64,000 nucleotides of DNA from Basidiobolus meristosporus CBS 931.73 (lineage: Eukaryota; Basidiobolomycota; Basidiobolomycetes; Basidiobolales; Basidiobolaceae), in contig MCFE01000122.1 of NCBI GenBank assembly GCA_002104905.1, positions 62,001-126,000 on the forward strand. Reading direction: 5' to 3'. Position 1 is the stretch's first letter; every line of letters begins with the position of its first letter. The notes beneath the pieces are model-generated. The model saw only the letters and a list, made by a program, of their open reading frames with translations, ran no database searches and was not told the DNA's origin. Below are positions 11,551-23,409 of the stretch, piece by piece. Position numbers and translations under genes: made by a program.

Positions 11551-11925
11551 TGTGAGTACTAAATGCAGTACCCACTCTTCACCCAGGAGTTCTCCCCAGA
11601 GTCCTACCCAAAGTCCCCCAGTATCCTCCCTATGATTCCCCCATGTGCCCTCCCTCCTATCCCTGCCCTAATCTAGTTAGAACACTTACCACAACAGGAA
11701 GGTGTTCACACCCCTATTTTATAACACATTGTCTATTATCTAAGCCCCCCCAAGTGATATATATCCACCCAACTGAACCAAGTGAGGGGACAAGAGGATT
11801 TGGACAGAATAAACACAAGTCTTTATTACCTTGCTACCTTCTATTGGAAGCTCTTTGGAACCAAGTGGTACTGACTTGACCTACAAACTCTCCCACTCAC
11901 CAAGTACAGTCAGTAGTAGCCCACA
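11551..11925 (+). repeat. Gypsy B 5' LTR
   Basis: 375 bp, TGTGAGTAC..CCCACA. It contains AATAAA in GACAGAATAAACAC near 11805. The following bases, TATTTGGTGCTGTCTCTGCG, are where the primer-binding site should be; the primer tRNA cannot be named with confidence. Confidence 0.92.
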
Positions 11926-11966
11926 TATTTGGTGCTGTCTCTGCGCAAATAAGTACAAGTGAGATA

Positions 11967-12830
11967 ATGACTACTACAATCAAACTAAAAATGTACCAGG
12001 GAAAGAGAAAGAAAGCCCTTGAGTGTTTTGATAAGATTGAGAGAGTTGTGGTTGATGTGGGTTGGGATGAAGATAAGAAAGTAAGGGATTTTGCAAGACA
12101 TATGAAAGGGTCAGCATGGCAATGGCATTATGGGTTGGAAGACACAGTTAAAGACAACTGGGATGCACTAGAAGAAGCCTACAAGACACGATTTCTATAT
12201 GCCAAAGGATACCACTACAAGTTCCTTCTACTGTCCTCACAGAAGAAAAGCAGTGAGAGCTATGAAGCCTACACTGAATTGCTTCTCCAACACGTTCAAT
12301 GTCTCCCAAAGGACAAAATTGCCAAACAGCAGCTCATGAGGTATAACATCATGGGCTTAGTTGACAGAGTGAGATGTAGGGCATCCAAAGAACAACAGTG
12401 ATGTAAAACATTGCAAGAGTTGGTCAAACAAGTACAAGGAGTCTTCTTGCTATGGGGGCTACCCTATAATGATAGAAATGAATGAAGGACAGGGAGCCCC
12501 TATAAGAAAGGAAGCATTGCCTCCCTAAAAGATTGTGAATTAGAGGAACTATAGCAAAAGGTCCAAGAACTCTCAATCAACAATGTCCAAGAAGTCCCCA
12601 AAGAAGGTGATAAGCTCTGGGAAGCTCTTGTAGATTTAAAGGCCCAGGTTCAAGCCCTGACCCAACAGATGCAACAACTGTGACAACAGTACCTGTGTTA
12701 TGTATGTAGAGAAGTAGGCCACCAAGCACACAAATGTGAAAAACGGTATGGACAAGAACCTGTACCAGACACAAAAGAGAAGAAGGTATCAAAAGACAGA
12801 GTTCCTTGCAAGGAGGTCAACAGGACTCAG
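11967..12830 (+). pseudogene. gag: Gypsy B Gag
   Basis: The open stretch 11967-12401 (144 aa) is a helical capsid-like Gag with the typical SAWQWHYGL (AxxWY) and WDALEEAYKTRF motifs. It ends at a TGA after SKEQQ. Homology continues in broken frames to a zinc knuckle around 12697-12740 (CYVCREVGHQAHKC, C-x2-C-x4-H-x4-C). This order and spacing are those of a Ty3/gypsy Gag. Confidence 0.85.
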
Positions 12831-13132
12831 TCAATTTAAGCCCTCTGGTCAGAACAGTTGAAGTACAGAAGAAGAAGCGTCATCATGATGCTTCTAGAGA
12901 AGAGGCAAAAGAACCTGTAGTAGAGGTTCTGTCAAAAGGAAAGAATGCGGAATTAGGTGAAGAGGTACACAATGAGCCTTGGGAAGAAGTATTGAAACAA
13001 ATAAAGAATGCTAGTACATCTTCCCATGGCCTATTCCCCATAATGAAGGTACTAGAGTAAATCAAGGCAACCCTCCCAATAACCAATTTACTAGGACTGG
13101 CCCCAGCTCTGGTCAAGGAACGGATAGAGGGA

Positions 13133-13474
13133 TTGAAGGAGATAACAACCCTTCATGTCAACCACATGGTCCTGCAAAAATCAAATAAAGGTACATATGT
13201 AAAGGCATGTATAGAGAATAAGGAGATTCTTGCCCTTATTGACACAGGATCCTCTATGTTGATCATGTCAGATTCATTAGCAAAATGTCCAAAGTTAAAT
13301 ATAGTCCCCAACAACACCATTCAGGTATGGCTAGTGAATGACCAACTGGACACAACAGTAGGAGTGGTGCCTAATTGCCCCATCTGGCTAGGCAACTTGA
13401 TTATACATCAAGATGTTGTGGTTCTACCTGTTGCAGCCAACAACTTACTCATTGGTGAGAGTTGGTTTATCTAA
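13133..13474 (+). pseudogene. pol: Gypsy B aspartic protease
   Basis: A 113-aa frame holding the retropepsin signature LALIDTGSSMLIMS near residues 32-45, followed by the flap and a hydrophobic DVVVLPVAANNLLIG segment. The catalytic DTG is intact. The polyprotein frame is broken on both sides. Confidence 0.85.
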
Positions 13475-13911
13475 CATAAGATGCATATACTTTACAGTGC
13501 ATCTGAGCTCAGATGGGATACCCAAGAGTATCCCACTGATTCATATCACCAATGCAAGCAAGGCATGTAGTAACAGTGTAACAATTAAAGAAGTGAAACC
13601 GTCACAGTCTCCAATCATCACATGAAAGGTGATAAAAGTACCACCTGCCAGTGAGACATTGATTGCAATGGAGACACCAATAGCTTATTCAGCAAGCGGA
13701 AGAATGATAACTGCAGCAAAGGCATCCAAGCAACTGGAAGGAATCTTGATCCCTAAAGTATGGATACCGCCAAAATTTGAAATGCAAAGTCTGAAGTGTT
13801 TAGTGGTTAACAACAGGCAACACATGGTGACATTGCCTAGAGGAAGTCAACGGAAACAACCAAGGACCACCTACAAACCAGGAACCAAAAGCAGAACTCC
13901 CTGAACTAGAT

Positions 13912-16409
13912 GTGGACCCCGGTCTACCGTCTGCATTACAAGACAAGTTCCCAGAAGGAGTATGCCTTCTTGCCCAAGTATTATCTAAGAACCAAGTAAT
14001 TGGTCATATACCTGGGGTATATCACCAAATCCACCTTGCCAACAAATACCCCATCAAGCAAAAAGCCTATAGGAACTTGAAAATTGACACAGACTATATC
14101 AAAGAGACAATTGAAACTTTATTAAAAGATGACATCATTACAGAGAGCCAGTCTCTGTGGGCCTCCCCCATAGTGATAGTCCCAAAGAAAGACAGAAAGC
14201 AACGCTTTTGCATCAACTACCAAAAATTGAACACTGTCACCCAGAAGGACATGTATCTGCTACTCCAAATAGACAACCTCTTGGACAGATTAATTGGAGC
14301 TAAATATTTTAGCCCTCTTGACTTAATCTCTGGGTATTGGCAAGTAGAAGTAGCCCCGGAAGATTGACCCAAAACCGCTTTTATAACACTGTTTGGACTA
14401 TACAAATGGAACTGACTACCCTTTGGCTTGTGCAATGCCCCTGCTATGCTCCAAAGGATGATTGACAAGGTGATAGGAAATCTACAATGTGAATGCACTC
14501 TTGTGTATCTGGACAACATCACAATATATTCCCCCAATGTAGAAGAACATATACACAATGTGCAATGTATCCTGACAGCCCTCCTTGAGAACCAACTCAA
14601 ACTACATCTCAAGAAGTGCCAGTTTCTGTATACAAAATTGCTCTTCCTGGGCCACAAGATCTTGGCAGATGGAATATACCCATCTACTTCCATCCTGAAA
14701 GCTGTTCAAGATACACCTGCACAAAAGGATATTAATGCAGTGTTGGGATTCCTAGGATTAGCCAGCTACTATTGCAGCTTTTTCAAGAACTTTGCAACAA
14801 TAACGGCCCCCCCTATACAAATTGACGCAAAAAGGCCAATGTTTTGTGTGGTTGGAGTCTCAAAAGAGAGCATTTGATCAGCTTAAACATTCCTTGTTGT
14901 CACCACCAGTGTTACATTTTCCCAATTGGGATGCAAGATTTTTTATTAACTGTGATGGAAGTCTCACTGGTATAGGCGCTGTACTGCAACAATACCATCA
15001 ACCCAGCAAATTCCACCCAATTGGTTACATGAGCCGTACGCTAAACAAACACAAATGTCACTACCCCATTACCAAGATAGAATGTCTGGCTGTTGTTTAT
15101 TCAATGAAACAATTCCATACATACATACATGGTTGCCAATTCATGATAGTAACGGACCACAGCACACTGGTCTGGCTAATGAAAACTAAAGACTTTACCG
15201 GTGTAGTGGGGTGACAGTGACACCCACTGACAGATGTGCTCATTCCCTTATTTTCTACTTCCCTATATCCCTACTACACTCATTTTAGTTTTATCCCATT
15301 TGTCTTACCCAATCAGTACTATCCCATAAGCCGGTTGACTATCACACCTGCTTACCTTATTGCATAAGTTACCCCTCACTTTATGTAAGATTACTAGTTA
15401 CAAGTGCTTCTATATTAGGCAAGTACCCGCGCCAGTACCCGTGACACATGATCAACCCGTGTCACCATCCCTACCATTTCCATACCAAATATGGTGTCCC
15501 CATGTTACACAGGTTTCAGAATACTGATTCCTGATTGGTTGGATGTGCTGTGCCTCTTAGAACCTTCCGGCACCTACTTAGAACATTTGTAGGTCATTCT
15601 GATGTCATTAAGATTTCTATTGATATCCGGAACCTTCTGGAACACCATGATTAGTAATCACTTAGCCAGTGAGAAAAGTATATAAGGGAGGCTATCCCTC
15701 AACAATAAATCATCATCCCTTTTATCAATATACCGACTTGTTGATTAGTGTGATCACTGCTACCTGCTGCTACCTGAACTTCCAACCCTAGACCACAGGA
15801 CACTCCCAGGAAACCGCGCTGACAGCCAACTGACCTTGGAGGCACTACTTGTGAGGAATACTCAGAGTAGGTATCTTTTATTATATTTGATTCTTTCCCA
15901 AGTTTGTTCTTGTACAGGCAAAGATACTTTTCTGTCTTTGTAACTATTGACCACAGCTGCATTCTTATCAAGTCCCTGCTGGTGGAGTTTACAGTTGTTT
16001 TGACTTTGGAAGCTTTAGTACATTGTCATCTCAAAGGACGCTGAACCCAGCACATACTTTTGTTAAGACGCCAACTAAGTTGGGGATTGTAGCTCAATAG
16101 TTTTCCCTTGACAAGCTTGTGGCTTTATCCCCCTTCACATTAGATTAGAGACAGAACCCAAGTATTCCTAGCAAGCTTTTGCCAGAGGTTATCGCACCCA
16201 GTGAACACCCCACACACAAAACACTTGAGAAGTGTTGGACGTATCTCTCCCTTGGACCTATACACCACCACACCGGTCAACTAGCACATTGGGTCCTCCA
16301 ACTACAAGAATATGATTTCAAAATAATTCATTGCGCTGGCAAGAAACACCAAGATACAGACTTCCTCAGTTGCTATCTTGTTTGCCAAGTTTGTGTTAGC
16401 AATGACTAA
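13912..16409 (+). pseudogene. pol: Gypsy B reverse transcriptase and RNase H
   Basis: RT runs at 13912-14877 (SPIVIVPKKD, FCINYQKLN, LLQIDNLLDRL, FGLCNAPAMLQ, VYLDNITIYSP). Two in-frame TGA codons (14365 and 14416) stand where relatives usually have Arg. The catalytic box reads YLDN instead of YLDD: codon 14515-14517 is AAC after GAC, a CpG-to-CpA change. RNase H follows at 14822-15201 (FINCDGSLTGIGAVLQQ, VTDHSTLVWLM). The solo LTR splits it, and it resumes at 16273 with TGQLAHWVLQLQEYDFKI and CAGKKHQDTD. Confidence 0.9.
15202..16272 (+). mobile_element. Solo LTR, 1071-bp family, copy 2
   Basis: Same LTR as 7234-8304 but on the plus strand and of exactly the same length. It is flanked by the 4-bp duplication CCGG (15198-15201, 16273-16276). 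Excision restores GACTTTACCGGTCAACTAGC and rejoins the RNase H frame. It contains a TATA-like AGTATATAAGG near 15677 and AATAAA near 15706. Confidence 0.95.
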
Positions 16410-16539
16410 AAGGACATAATCTGCTTTGAAAGAAGAGAGAAGTATCCCAAACACATTGTTACACACATGCAGAAGAGAGACTTTCAAAAGAAATGGTGTC
16501 AGTACAAAGTACAATAAAACCAATTATGGTTACTCCAAG

Positions 16540-17635
16540 GACAGTTCAGAGTTGAGGTACCCCCAGTAGCTGCCCGCAAAGAAATCATACAAGAAAGCCA
16601 TATGTCATTAGGACACACTTACCCCCTAATGGCATACAAGATGTTAAGAAAGACGTGTTATTCAAAAAAAATGATGACCAATGTTGTGAATATGTTACAA
16701 AGATGCTCCACCTGCAAAAGATTTAACCAGAGTCAGAAGATAGGGACAACCACACCAATACCGCTTGACCTACCCTTCCACCAGGTAGGGATCAACTTTG
16801 TTGGCCCCTTTATGAAAATGAAGAAAGGAGAATGATACATAATAATTGCTACCAATTATTTCACAAAGTGGGTAGAAGCCCAAGCCGTCCAAAATAAAGA
16901 CCAGAAGACAACCGCCTAATTCATTCTAGAACACCTCATCTGCTGGCACAGATATCCTCTGATACTCCTGTCCAACAATGGTGGCTCCTTCCTCAACAAC
17001 ACCGTGGCCCATTTGTGCAAAATGATGGGCATGAAACAGGTCTTCATGGCTGCGTATCACCCCCAGACCAATGGATTAACCAAGAGGATGACCCAGATGT
17101 GTTGCTGCATACTAGAGAAGCTCCACTGGGAACTTCCCCAATGATGGGCCAAGCTACTCCCACTGACACTCCTAGTAATGTGTACCATACTAAATAAAAC
17201 AACAGGTTTCTCCCCGCACAAAGTTCTGTATGGACAAAGACCCAAGTGGCATGAAGAAGCTGGATTGAAGATGGAAGGTGTCCCCTGACAACACATAACA
17301 ACTATGTAGAAAGGTTGATATACCATATCAGCCACCTATACATAAAAGTATTTGAAAATGTTGACAAGCACCGTCCCCCTCCACCCAAGAATGAGAAACT
17401 AATGGGACAAAAGTGGAAACCAGGCAACAAAGTCTGGTACAATCAAACCGTTGCAGGCCTCAAGTTTTGCCCACAATTTACACCCCAATGGATTGGCCCT
17501 TGCACTGTTATTAGTTTTGACCATGGGCCAAAGTACACCATCACCCTGAACAATAAGACAATCAGCAATGTAGCACCAGCCCATCTGAAACCGCTTCAAG
17601 ATGATCCACCAATCATCACTGAAACTAAAGTGTGA
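16540..17635 (+). pseudogene. pol: Gypsy B integrase
   Basis: The zinc-binding part is recognisable (HMSLGHTYPLMAYKML..CSTCKRF). All three catalytic residues are substituted: VGINFVGP (Asp to Asn, 16794-16796), LSNNGGSF (Asp to Asn, 16974-16976) and NGLTKRM (Glu to Lys, 17092-17094). Each is explained by CpG to CpA. Stop codons include TGA at about 16832 after KKGE, where Arg is usual. The C-terminal part at 17315-17635 keeps the KWKPGNKVWYN and APAHLKPL features of gypsy integrase tails. No chromodomain is visible. Confidence 0.88.
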
Positions 17636-17727
17636 TTAAACAATTTTCAGGACAAGGATAGAGGAAGGCACAGGATACATATGAAGTTTATTAGGAGGAG
17701 ATTTTAGTTGACATTGGTATAAATGAT

Positions 17728-18930
17728 ATGCACAAGGAAGTTTGCCCAAAGGGGACAACAAAAGAATGCATATGGAAAGCGCCAAAGGAAACAGTTCACC
17801 CAAAACTAGCATTACCCCTCCCACCAGCAAGAATCAAGATGATATTGAAAACAAGACCAACCTGCAAGTGTGGAGAGATATGGTACAAGCATTATGTGCA
17901 ACAAGAGCCACGTATGAAGAGTTGTTTGTTGGAGCAGTCACATTGATACAAGACACAATCAGAGAGGGACAAGACAAGTTACCCACGGCAATACAAAACA
18001 TGGAGATACTACCCACAAAGACTGTGTACCACCTAAGAGGAGGCTCCTTGATCATTAAGGAGAAGGACACTGATTCCTGTATCCATACTGGACACAGTCA
18101 GACAGAAGACACAAGGAATCAGCTCTTGCACCCTCACAAGACCTCAAGAGCCCCCCTGCTTTGTTGCATACTTGCCATTGATAAGTACCATGGTTGTTGA
18201 GGTATATGCAGACCTGTTACAAGCCGCAAGAGCACCAGAAGTAGACCTCCCAATTGAAGAGCTCCTCCAAGATATTTGCAAACATCTTGAGCCTCATTTT
18301 CAAGAAGGAACCATCATAGAGAAGATACACAAATGGATTAAATACACCAGCCAGTTAACCCATGCAATCCACCAAGTTGCTGTGTTACAACTATTACTGT
18401 GGTTTACCATAGGACAACTCAGGAACCAGTACAAAGTCCAACTCCAAGAAGACAAAGAAACCGCTACAGACTCTGTAGAAGCCATGAGGCAAGTACAAAA
18501 GTGCCTCAACTGCGCCACAGTTTCTACAGAAGAACTACAATATGTCTTGGAAGATGCAAAAACTTGCTACCAACAACAGGTGACTGCCTACCAAGTGTAT
18601 GCCCTCTTCAAAAGGTCCCCTGCTGTCATATTGAACACAACAAGGACAAGCCCCAACAACATTTGCAAGATAAAGATGCAAGACTTTATTGTGCTATTGC
18701 ACCTCTTCTTGTTCTCCAACTCTCCTAAGGAACTTACCCAGAAACCTATGGTTTGCCAACTATTTGGCTCTGTGGAAAACATCCCTCTAGCAACGCAAGC
18801 CACACCCCACTCTGCCACCAAATGGTATCAGGTACTTGCCTGCAACCCCCTTGCAAGTGACAACCAGCAATGGTACCATGGTGACTCCCCATGCTCTGTG
18901 AACAAAATCAACCCTGGAGAAGCAAGTTAG
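17728..18930 (+). pseudogene. Extra ORF region between integrase and 3' LTR of gypsy B
   Basis: Two overlapping open frames lie where env-carrying elements have their third ORF: 17742-18200 (152 aa) and an ATG-started frame 18190-18930 (about 246 aa), offset by one frame and perhaps once a single ORF. I do not recognise the product. The second frame starts MVVEVYADLLQAAR, looks mostly helical, and has one hydrophobic stretch (VAVLQLLLWFTIGQL) and a second leucine/phenylalanine-rich one (FIVLLHLFLF). No signal peptide, cleavage site or glycoprotein cysteine pattern is visible, so an envelope identity is not supported. It could be a captured or structural gene. Confidence 0.5.
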
Positions 18931-18973
18931 TCAAAGAACTTCAAGGACAAAGCTCCCTTTAACCCCCAGGATA

Positions 18974-19348
18974 TGTGAGTACAAAATGCAGTACCCACTC
19001 TTTGCCCAAGAGTTCTCCCCAGAGTCTTACCCAAAGTCCCCCAGTATCCTCCCTATGACCCCCCACCTGCCCTCCCTCCTATCCCTGCCCTTATCTAGTT
19101 AGAACACTTACCACAATAGGAAGGTGTTCACACCCCTATTTTATAACACATTGTCTATTATCTAAGCCCCCCCCAAGTGATATATATCCACCCAACTGAA
19201 CCAAGTGAGGGGACAAGAGGATTTGGACAGAATAAACACAAGTCTTTATTACCTTGCTACCTTCTATTGGAAGCTCTTTGGAAACAAGTGGTGCTGACTT
19301 GACCTACAAGCTCTCCCACTCACCAAGTACAGTCAGTAATAACCCACA
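18974..19348 (+). repeat. Gypsy B 3' LTR
   Basis: 375 bp, same ends and length as 11551-11925 with scattered substitutions. It is followed by the target duplication GAGTG, and the companion-gene coding sequence then resumes. Confidence 0.92.
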
Positions 19349-19674
19349 GAGTGGAGATCCCACTGACAGATAAGGCTATAACATCAAGAGCTCAAAAGAC
19401 TATCACAATGCCTTCAGTGGAATTTTGGAACATTAACAGGCACACCAAGAGGTTGCAGTACTCCTTCCAGTGCAGTGCTCAAGAAAATGCACAGGAATAT
19501 TTCAAGGATTTATTGCAAAGACTGGCAGATGAGGAGCTAGACCTTACAGTGCCAACTGAGGACCAGGACATGTGGGAACCAGTGAATGAACAGTGGCATA
19601 AAGCCATTGGGTTCCTGCAAAGTCATGGAACCAGAGCATTACAGCAAAAATACTTATTGAGTGGTGAATTTTAA
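19349..19674 (+). pseudogene. CACTA companion gene, C-terminal part
   Basis: The 107-aa frame matches the C-terminal domain of the companion protein at 58980-59300 (SRAQKTITMPSVEFWNINRH and WEPVNEQWHKAIGF). It continues the sequence interrupted at 11550 by gypsy B. It ends early compared with the copy in element E. Confidence 0.78.
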
Positions 19675-20118
19675 GGGAGTCACATGTTGAGTGTGGGGTT
19701 GGGTATGATGTTAGTGTAGGGCATAGGGACTTGTATAGGCCAATACAATTGGCAATTGAGGTATAACGGAAGTTTCAACCAGAACATATCAAGTTGTACG
19801 CATGAAAAGTAAGAGAAATGATTGATTCAGGAAGTAAGGGGTGTGAAAAAGAGGCAATAGCCAATCAATGCACACAAACATAGGAGGCAATAGAGTGTCC
19901 AAGATCAGAAAGAGAGCAAATTGGCAGGGAACCAAACAAAAGCCACTTATACATTGTTGTGATGAAAAATTTTGACTTAGAATTTTGTGAAATCTGGGGT
20001 GAAATTATTTTTCAGCGGTCTCTAGATGGCGCCCTGACAGGATCAGTACCTCTTAGTCACAGGACTTTAACTTTGTGATGGTCTTTTGATGGGATCATCT
20101 CAATAATCTTTAATAGGG
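19675..20118 (+). other. CACTA-like right end
   Basis: Non-coding; matches 59300-59748 of element E. It ends in GGGATCATCTCAATAATC..TAATAGGG at 20118, a diverged version of E's right terminal inverted repeat. Immediately after it tnp2 antisense coding sequence begins, so this element had inserted into another CACTA copy. Confidence 0.7.
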
Positions 20119-21788
20119 TAATAGGAGCCCATGAGAAGGACTTAAGGTAGCAGATACTCTGTACTATCTTGCCAATTATTTCAAGTTTCTCCTGTATCTC
20201 AAAGGGCTCATTTAGCATGAAATGCACCAAGTACAAATTGGTCAACAGTATATGGATATTGTTGAAAAGCAAATGCATTTCCCTCAGTGAAAAGCTTTTG
20301 CCCCAACACATACCCTCTATCTTAAGTATCTCTAGTTTGCAATTAATTCCATTTTTGGCCAATGGCTTATAGCTTGCCAACTTTGCTGCAATTGCATGCT
20401 GACTTCTGTATGTTCTCTTTGCAGAAAGATCATGTTCTCAGTGTTTGTGTTTAAGTAATAATAATTTATGTAAGTTATGGAGTAAGTCACCTGGATCTCA
20501 CATGTTCAACAACAATACTGTCCATTTTGCCCAGAAAAGTTGGCTATCTTGCTTATGGTTGAGGTATCTCCAATGCAGATAATATTATGCACCTTGACAT
20601 AACTGCCATTTACTGTTATCCTGCTGCAAAGTATACAAAACTTATCCAGCAATGGATACAGGTAGCTTTCCAGTTGGAACTGTGATTAAGGCCCAGATAC
20701 CAATGAGACTTCCATCAAATTTATGCTCTGATACCATAAGATAGGCAGCAGATTCAGGTTGATGAGAATCAGTGGCCAGTAGGATTTGCTGGTAGAGCAT
20801 TTGTTTAATGAGAAACCGTCAAGTGCCAAGGCAAAGGCAAAGGCAATGTTATACATACCTTCAAAGTAGCTCTTGCCTCTTAGCTGATTGTAATGTTTGC
20901 CATCAAATGTATCTGATATGCTTGCTCTTGATTGACACCAGGTAGAGTACTTTATAGCTTCACAATATTTGTTGGACTGCATGAGCTTCTTAAGACAGGG
21001 TACTAACAGAATATATTCAGAGTGTCAGCAATGTTTTCACCCAGTAGTGGTGGATTCCTGACAAGATGGACACCTTGCAATGGTGACATTTTCTGATGTG
21101 AATGCCATGCAGCTTTTAACACAAGCTGATATCAGGATGGTCTTAGGGTCATATGTTGCCCGCTGCATGATGGTTTTTCACTTTTGCCATGCATACAGTA
21201 AGCTGCATACTTGATTGATTTTGGCAATAAGCAGAAGTAAATCCTCAAAGCCTCCACTACTGATATTAATGGAAATACACCACCTCTCTAGCCACAACAA
21301 CTCATCATTCATCAGTAGCTGGATTACTGGGCTCACTTGTCTTCATAAAGTATCCTTGGCATTTTTTTCCACAGGTGTTATCTCATTGCATAATGGGATT
21401 TTTCTGGGCTCATGCGGGGTACTGTTGTGAGAGAATATAGGCTCACCACCCATCAGTGAGCCTGCTTCTTGAGGGCTATCACTCTGCATGCCATATTTAG
21501 AAGACTGGGGTGAGCCTGCAGATGTCACAAGCTCACCTGACTCAGTTTGCACAAGGTGACAAGAACAGCCAGATGCTGTTATATAAATATCAAGTGGCCA
21601 GCAAGATATTATTTGTGCAGTAGTGATGGGTAAATGGTCAAATATGACCTGTGTGGCAAAACGCTGGCCATGATCCTTGCAATACTTTGAATGCTGTCTG
21701 TGTGCTTCACAGCCAAGATGCTTGCTAAAATAGCCACATGGTCTTTTTCTCCTCTCTTGTGATGTTTATTCAATGTAGTCTTGTCCAT
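20119..21788 (-). pseudogene. tnp2 transposase relic
   Basis: Reverse complement of tnp2. The start codon equivalent is at 21786-21788. Open pieces include 20686-20982 (SNKYCEAIKYSTWCQ..FSLNKCSTSKSYWPLILI) and 20057-20380, with frameshifts between them. The C-terminal ~190 codons are missing, cut off by the inserted element end at 20118. It is divergently paired with the companion gene at 22014, as in the intact arrangement. Confidence 0.8.
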
Positions 21789-22013
21789 GTGGCAGGCAGC
21801 TTGATGCTCAACAATGTGACAATATTATGTCACTTTTAGTCAATACTCCTGAGAGTTTAAGACAGTCATGTATTTGAAACATTGCACCTACATGAATGTA
21901 AGATTCAACAATGACCCACTGTAGTAAGCATTGTAAGTAAAGTTGTGGTACCACATAAACATGCATACATAACACCATTTCCCCTTTGGTTTGACTCACT
22001 TCCGTATATATGA

Positions 22014-22667
22014 TGCTAAAAAATAATGCCAAGTTGTCTGGTTCACAACCAAACCCCACTGCTGATAGTAGTAGTAGAACAGTTTGACAACAGCTTACTT
22101 TGACATTCAGTGCAAAAAGCAGGGCTACAACCAAAAAAGGCCTGGTGAACAGTGTGCCCACTGAAGGGAATAATGCAGACCCCTCAGGCTTTCAGTCAAG
22201 TATGCAACTGGGGATCTTTGCAGAGTTACAAGCCAAACATATTGCTGAGGCAGATGAAAATGTAGCTACAGCAGTACCTTCAGTTGAAGACCAGCAAGTA
22301 GCTATCATAACATCACCACCACCTGTATTAGCAAGTATGTCATCAGCTCATACTAAAGTATAAATGTGGCAATTAGGTGCAGTGACCAATAGGATAGATG
22401 TAATGGCCTGGAAAAAATCAGGCAATAGCTCAGAAAAATTATGAGCAGATAAAAGGTGTAGAGCAATCAATGTCATTTGTAGAGAAAGCAGTATCTTTGC
22501 TGCAAACAAGGAGCTCAAGTAGCTCAACATCACTGCCAAGAATTGAGCCATTTCCTGATGTAACAGCAGAGGAACACTGTACAGTCTTTGAAGTAAAATA
22601 TCAGTGCCCAAAGATAAAGCCCACAGAAAAACCTATTACAGCATGGGAGGGAGAAAATATAGTGTTT
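22014..22667 (+). pseudogene. CACTA companion gene, N-terminal part
   Basis: Matches 57357-58015 of the companion gene. It covers the Ser/Thr-rich start, the TSPPPVLASMSSAHTK segment, the predicted coiled coil and the RIEPFPDVTAEEH segment. Frames are shifted near 22365 and 22430. It is interrupted by the Harbinger complex and resumes at 26962. Confidence 0.78.
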
Positions 22668-23409
22668 AGACTTGTTCCATTGTACCATGCCAGGGTGCGT
22701 GGTGCAATCTGCGGTTGTAAAGAACAATTGGGCGCAATATTATAGCTACCAGAAGGCAGGATTGTTCTTGGACAATTTTGCACTATGCGGGATAATCTTG
22801 CACACTATGGCACAATCTGACACAATGAGGTTGGCACGGATGATTGCGCCAACTTGTAATGTTTACATCACGTGCGCAATTGGATACCGCTATTATGGCA
22901 GGTAAAATCCGGTATTTGGATATGTTTCTTTAACGTAAATGGAAATAAATGTGTATCACACTATAAACTACACTGATACTTACCATATTTGTTACCCTCT
23001 CTCCAATTGGATGGTATCTCAGTGGTTAATTGGTCCAAAAGTATCCTGAAGCTGGCAACCCCAATTGGCTCATTGACTACTAAAAAAGCTACCTGATTTG
23101 CCATCAAATATCCCATTTTGCCCATTGAGCAAGTAAATCCCTGATCCTAGTGATTGGACAAGGTGTCATAGCTAGCACGCAAGCAATTGTGTAGGTGCAA
23201 AACAGATCCAATAGCTGCACTGGTAATACAGATGACGTATATATATGCAGGGTGCTTATTTATAGGGGTTCTGTCTCAAATGTGAGACAACCTTGATATT
23301 ACTTATATCAAAAATTCAATGATCACTGACTTGCAATGGCTCAATTTGAATTGCAAAAAAAATGGGTTGTTGGGATCATTACAAATCTGAGCAATTCAAA
23401 GCAATCACA

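Larger units (their letters stand above)
11551..19348 (+). mobile_element. Ty3/gypsy retrotransposon B (complete, inactive)
   Basis: Two 375-bp LTRs (11551-11925, 18974-19348) with TG..CA ends and the 5-bp duplication GAGTG (11546-11550, 19349-19353), inserted in a CACTA companion gene whose sequence continues on the right. Internal order is Gag, protease, RT, RNase H, integrase, then an extra ORF region. RT before integrase marks Ty3/gypsy. A 1071-bp solo LTR lies inside at 15202-16272. All ORFs are broken, and catalytic residues of RT and integrase are lost. Confidence 0.93.

Noticed and set aside
14365-16834. In-frame TGA codons as recoded tryptophan or selenocysteine
   Set aside because: TGG is used normally for Trp in the same frames, the positions usually hold Arg in relatives, and CGA to TGA explains them simply.
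18190-18930. Envelope glycoprotein of gypsy B
   Set aside because: Only the position fits. No signal peptide, cleavage site, cysteine pattern or convincing C-terminal membrane anchor is visible.
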